In this document: positions 61,837 through 64,000 of the stretch, in pieces | How the letters are laid out: each line of letters opens with the position of its first letter | Position numbering within the stretch: the first letter of the stretch is position 1 | From: Biscogniauxia marginata | Lineage: Eukaryota; Ascomycota; Sordariomycetes; Xylariales; Xylariaceae | Assembly: GCA_022695795.1 (NCBI GenBank) | Contig: MU404094.1 | Location: 248,001 to 312,000 of the forward strand | Length of the DNA stretch: 64,000 nt | Reading direction: 5' to 3' | Notes under the pieces: model-generated | Told to the model about the DNA's origin: nothing | The model's input: only the letters and a program-made list of their open reading frames with translations | The model's database searches: none | Made by a program: the position numbers and the translations under genes

Positions 61837-62664
61837 CAGACTGAGAAGGCGTATGTAATGGTGGACCAGACGCGATGGACAAGGGCGAGAGGAAGAGAGC
61901 AGGAGAGTCGATCATGAACCGGAGTGGTGGTGATGCTGAGAAGAAAGACGAGAGACGGCAGGAAAAAACAAAAGTACAAATGGCCCGGTAATCAATTGCT
62001 GCTGCGGAGGTAGGTTGTTAAAGCGGATTCTGCGGTTGTACCAAATAAACACAGGTGGGTGAGAGAACCGAGGGCCGACGTATGGGAAGAGATAGGGAGA
62101 GGCCAGCACGTCGGCGATGGACGGATGGGGGAAAGAGAGGGAGAAGGAGATGGTGAGAGAGGACAATAAGAAGCCGGCTCCAGGAGTTGCTTGACGAAAA
62201 ATCGAAGTTGAATCCAATCCAACAAGGCCAAAAATGCGCTAGTCTCTATTTGATTAATGCTTCTTATCTTGCTACGATAAGAGTTTGGTTTATGTAGTCT
62301 GTGCGCCCGTATCGCTCCGACGCTCCGTATTTTGTCCCTCCATCCCTCTTTCTCCCATTCGAGTCCCGCGAAAGTGGGACAACCGTCAAAAGCTTCTTCT
62401 CTCTGCTTGATCTTTTTATTCAATATTACGAAGACCAAGTCACTCCATCCACTGTGTTATTTCCATTGCCCAATCCTCCGAGGCTTACGGATACTCCCTG
62501 CCACAGATACGACCAAATGCTCACTCTAGTCGTTTCCACACTTTACTGCGATACTGTAGTCAAGGGTCGAACCCCAGGATTCCTACGGCCTTGAAAAAAA
62601 TCATGCCCACAAGTTCGGCACGGAGCTCCAGCATAGTGACGACCTAGAGCACTGAATACCAGCC
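61837..62664. promoter_or_regulatory. Divergent promoter region of BRE1 and BDP1
   Basis: 828 bp between two divergent housekeeping genes. Pyrimidine-rich stretches on both strands (61900-62160 and 62330-62410) are typical of constitutive fungal promoters. Open frames here have no support. Confidence 0.5.
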
Positions 62665-64000
62665 ATGAGTTCTATGCTAAAGAAGACAGGAGGCTTGTCC
62701 TTCAAGCCCAAGGCTGGCCGTCGTCCTGGACCTGCGTCAAAACCATCCACAACCTCTACTCCTGCCTCCAATAGTATTACTCCAGCTCCGACCGCTGAGA
62801 CTCCGTCGCAGACATCAACTCCTTCAGCCTCCACTACCACTGCCTTGAACGAGACACCTAATCATGTACCGGAAGAGACTCAACCTACTACAACAAGCAA
62901 TTCGCAGTCTACAGCCCATTCTCAGGTTCCTACCATCACGATCCAACCTACACCAGAATCCACGATACCTTCAACGACACCTACTACCTCGGAATCAGAG
63001 CCCGTTTCCCAGGCCGTCGCTTCTATAGAACATACCCAAGATGACCGAACACCCTCCTCGGAACCGATCCCTGAAGTGTCGAATACCGATATCCGACCGA
63101 CTCGAGACACTGCAAAATTTCCGTCTGCCAGTCCGGCCGTGGCACCTCCAGATGCCGCCGCGCAACCGATATCTACTAGCAGCACGCCGCCCACAAATCA
63201 ACATGCGCAAAATAGAAATGTAGCCGTACCACAAAATGCCCCGCCGCCACCAACTCCTCTCCCCGGCACGATCGCAGCTTTACCATCGGCTGATGAGGCT
63301 TCGGCTCCCACAGCTGCCCCTGCCCCTGCCCCTGCTCCCGCTACAAGATCTACTCCTGCTCCTAAGAAGAGGGTGCCACGGAAGCGTAAGGCACCTTCCG
63401 CTGAGGAAGCTCCCGGTACAGAAGGTTCGGCGCCAAAAACGAGGCGTCCACGCAAGAAAACAGCCAGGACAGCTAGGGATGGCACTACTCCGGCAGACAG
63501 CGAGGACGCAATTCCGGCTTCTCAAGTCAAGAAGGTGATAATACGCCGCAGGCGTTCTCCAACACCTGAAGATGCCGAAAATATGACTGTCGATCATACT
63601 ACAACAAAGGTCGGTGAATTAACCAAGGATTTGGGAATCGGCAAGAGGTTCAAGCATGCAGAAGCGATCAAGGAGCGAGCACGCCAAGCACGCGCAGCGT
63701 ACCGTATGAAAAAACTTGAGCGGGAGAAGCGAAAACTTGGTATTCTTCCTGAAGGAGATAAGGATTCGGAATCGCGCGCAGGTACACCAGCTGAAGGGGA
63801 TGAGGATCAGGATGACTCTGGAACAGCCGGGGCAGCTAGAGGTGCCAGAGCTGGGGCCGCAGCTTCTGGCCAGGGAGTCGGATACGAAGTCATCGATGGG
63901 CAAATTATTATCAATTCGCAGAGTCTTGTGGTTGACCGACATGCCGCTCACCAAGACATGTCCATGTTGGAGACGGTGGAAGAAGACGATTTCACGAACT
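62665..64000 (+). CDS. BDP1: TFIIIB subunit Bdp1 (B''), partial at window end
   Basis: Open from ATG 62665 to the window edge (445 codons), no intron needed. The first 330 residues are low complexity (Thr, Ser, Pro, Ala) with two basic KKRVPRKRK-type stretches. The conserved part follows: GIGKRFKHAEAIKERARQARAAYRM, then GYEVIDGQIIINSQSLVVDRHA and TVEEDDFT, the segment directly before the SANT/Myb domain in Bdp1 proteins. The SANT domain would lie beyond 64000. Bdp1 is a subunit of TFIIIB, which recruits RNA polymerase III to tRNA and 5S genes. The start is chosen as the first ATG after the divergent promoter. Confidence 0.88.
   Translation, partial: MSSMLKKTGGLSFKPKAGRRPGPASKPSTTSTPASNSITPAPTAETPSQTSTPSASTTTALNETPNHVPEETQPTTTSNSQSTAHSQVPTITIQPTPESTIPSTTPTTSESEPVSQAVASIEHTQDDRTPSSEPIPEVSNTDIRPTRDTAKFPSASPAVAPPDAAAQPISTSSTPPTNQHAQNRNVAVPQNAPPPPTPLPGTIAALPSADEASAPTAAPAPAPAPATRSTPAPKKRVPRKRKAPSAEEAPGTEGSAPKTRRPRKKTARTARDGTTPADSEDAIPASQVKKVIIRRRRSPTPEDAENMTVDHTTTKVGELTKDLGIGKRFKHAEAIKERARQARAAYRMKKLEREKRKLGILPEGDKDSESRAGTPAEGDEDQDDSGTAGAARGARAGAAASGQGVGYEVIDGQIIINSQSLVVDRHAAHQDMSMLETVEEDDFTN

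Overview
The window is nuclear DNA of a filamentous ascomycete (Pezizomycotina; Sordariomycetes-like is only an inference). Genes carry short introns of about 43-80 bp (a few reach 130-310 bp) with GTAWGT-type donors, CTRAY-type branch points and YAG acceptors. It encodes typical fungal proteins (DUF3431, GH30, SesB-NACHT NLR, Bre1, Bdp1, SARAF). Two AT-rich blocks look mutated by RIP (repeat-induced point mutation): their retroelement motifs are destroyed by C-to-T and G-to-A changes. No bacterial-style features or CRISPR arrays were seen.

Layout: (1) 1-16.1 kb is an AT-rich pile of decayed Ty3/gypsy chromovirus copies, including a complete copy (4515-11870) nested inside an older one with a perfect target-site duplication. 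(2) 16.1-23.6 kb holds a small unmutated GC-rich block, two solo LTRs with perfect duplications, a tRNA-like remnant and two pseudogenes broken by CAR-to-TAR type stops. (3) 23.6-34.6 kb is a gene-poor island of small and medium intron-containing genes whose families I do not recognise: a multi-pass membrane protein, a 74-residue protein, a coiled-coil plus SANT/Myb-like protein, a 523-residue protein and two small proteins. It also has a 58-61 bp tandem repeat. (4) 35.7-45.8 kb has a solo LTR, a complete but dead chromovirus (36364-44002, duplication GTACT) and another solo LTR. (5) 47.2-53.2 kb has three minus-strand genes: DUF3431, a secreted GH30 glycosidase, and a fructosamine-kinase-like gene with one nonsense codon. 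(6) 53.9-57.0 kb is a SesB-NACHT NLR with one in-frame stop, two probable GC-AG introns and no WD40 region. (7) 57.5-64 kb is ordinary conserved sequence: SARAF, BRE1 and the start of BDP1.

How it fits together: the window runs from a transposon-rich, mutated compartment, through a zone of orphan genes and pseudogenes, into a conserved housekeeping segment. BRE1 (histone H2B ubiquitylation) and BDP1 (RNA polymerase III initiation) share an 828-bp divergent intergenic region. GH30 and DUF3431 are tandem but unrelated in function. All LTRs belong to one superfamily that shares its 3' half, but they fall into four U3 types, each carrying a CACGTG core. Gene models were spliced by eye with frame checks; no search was run.
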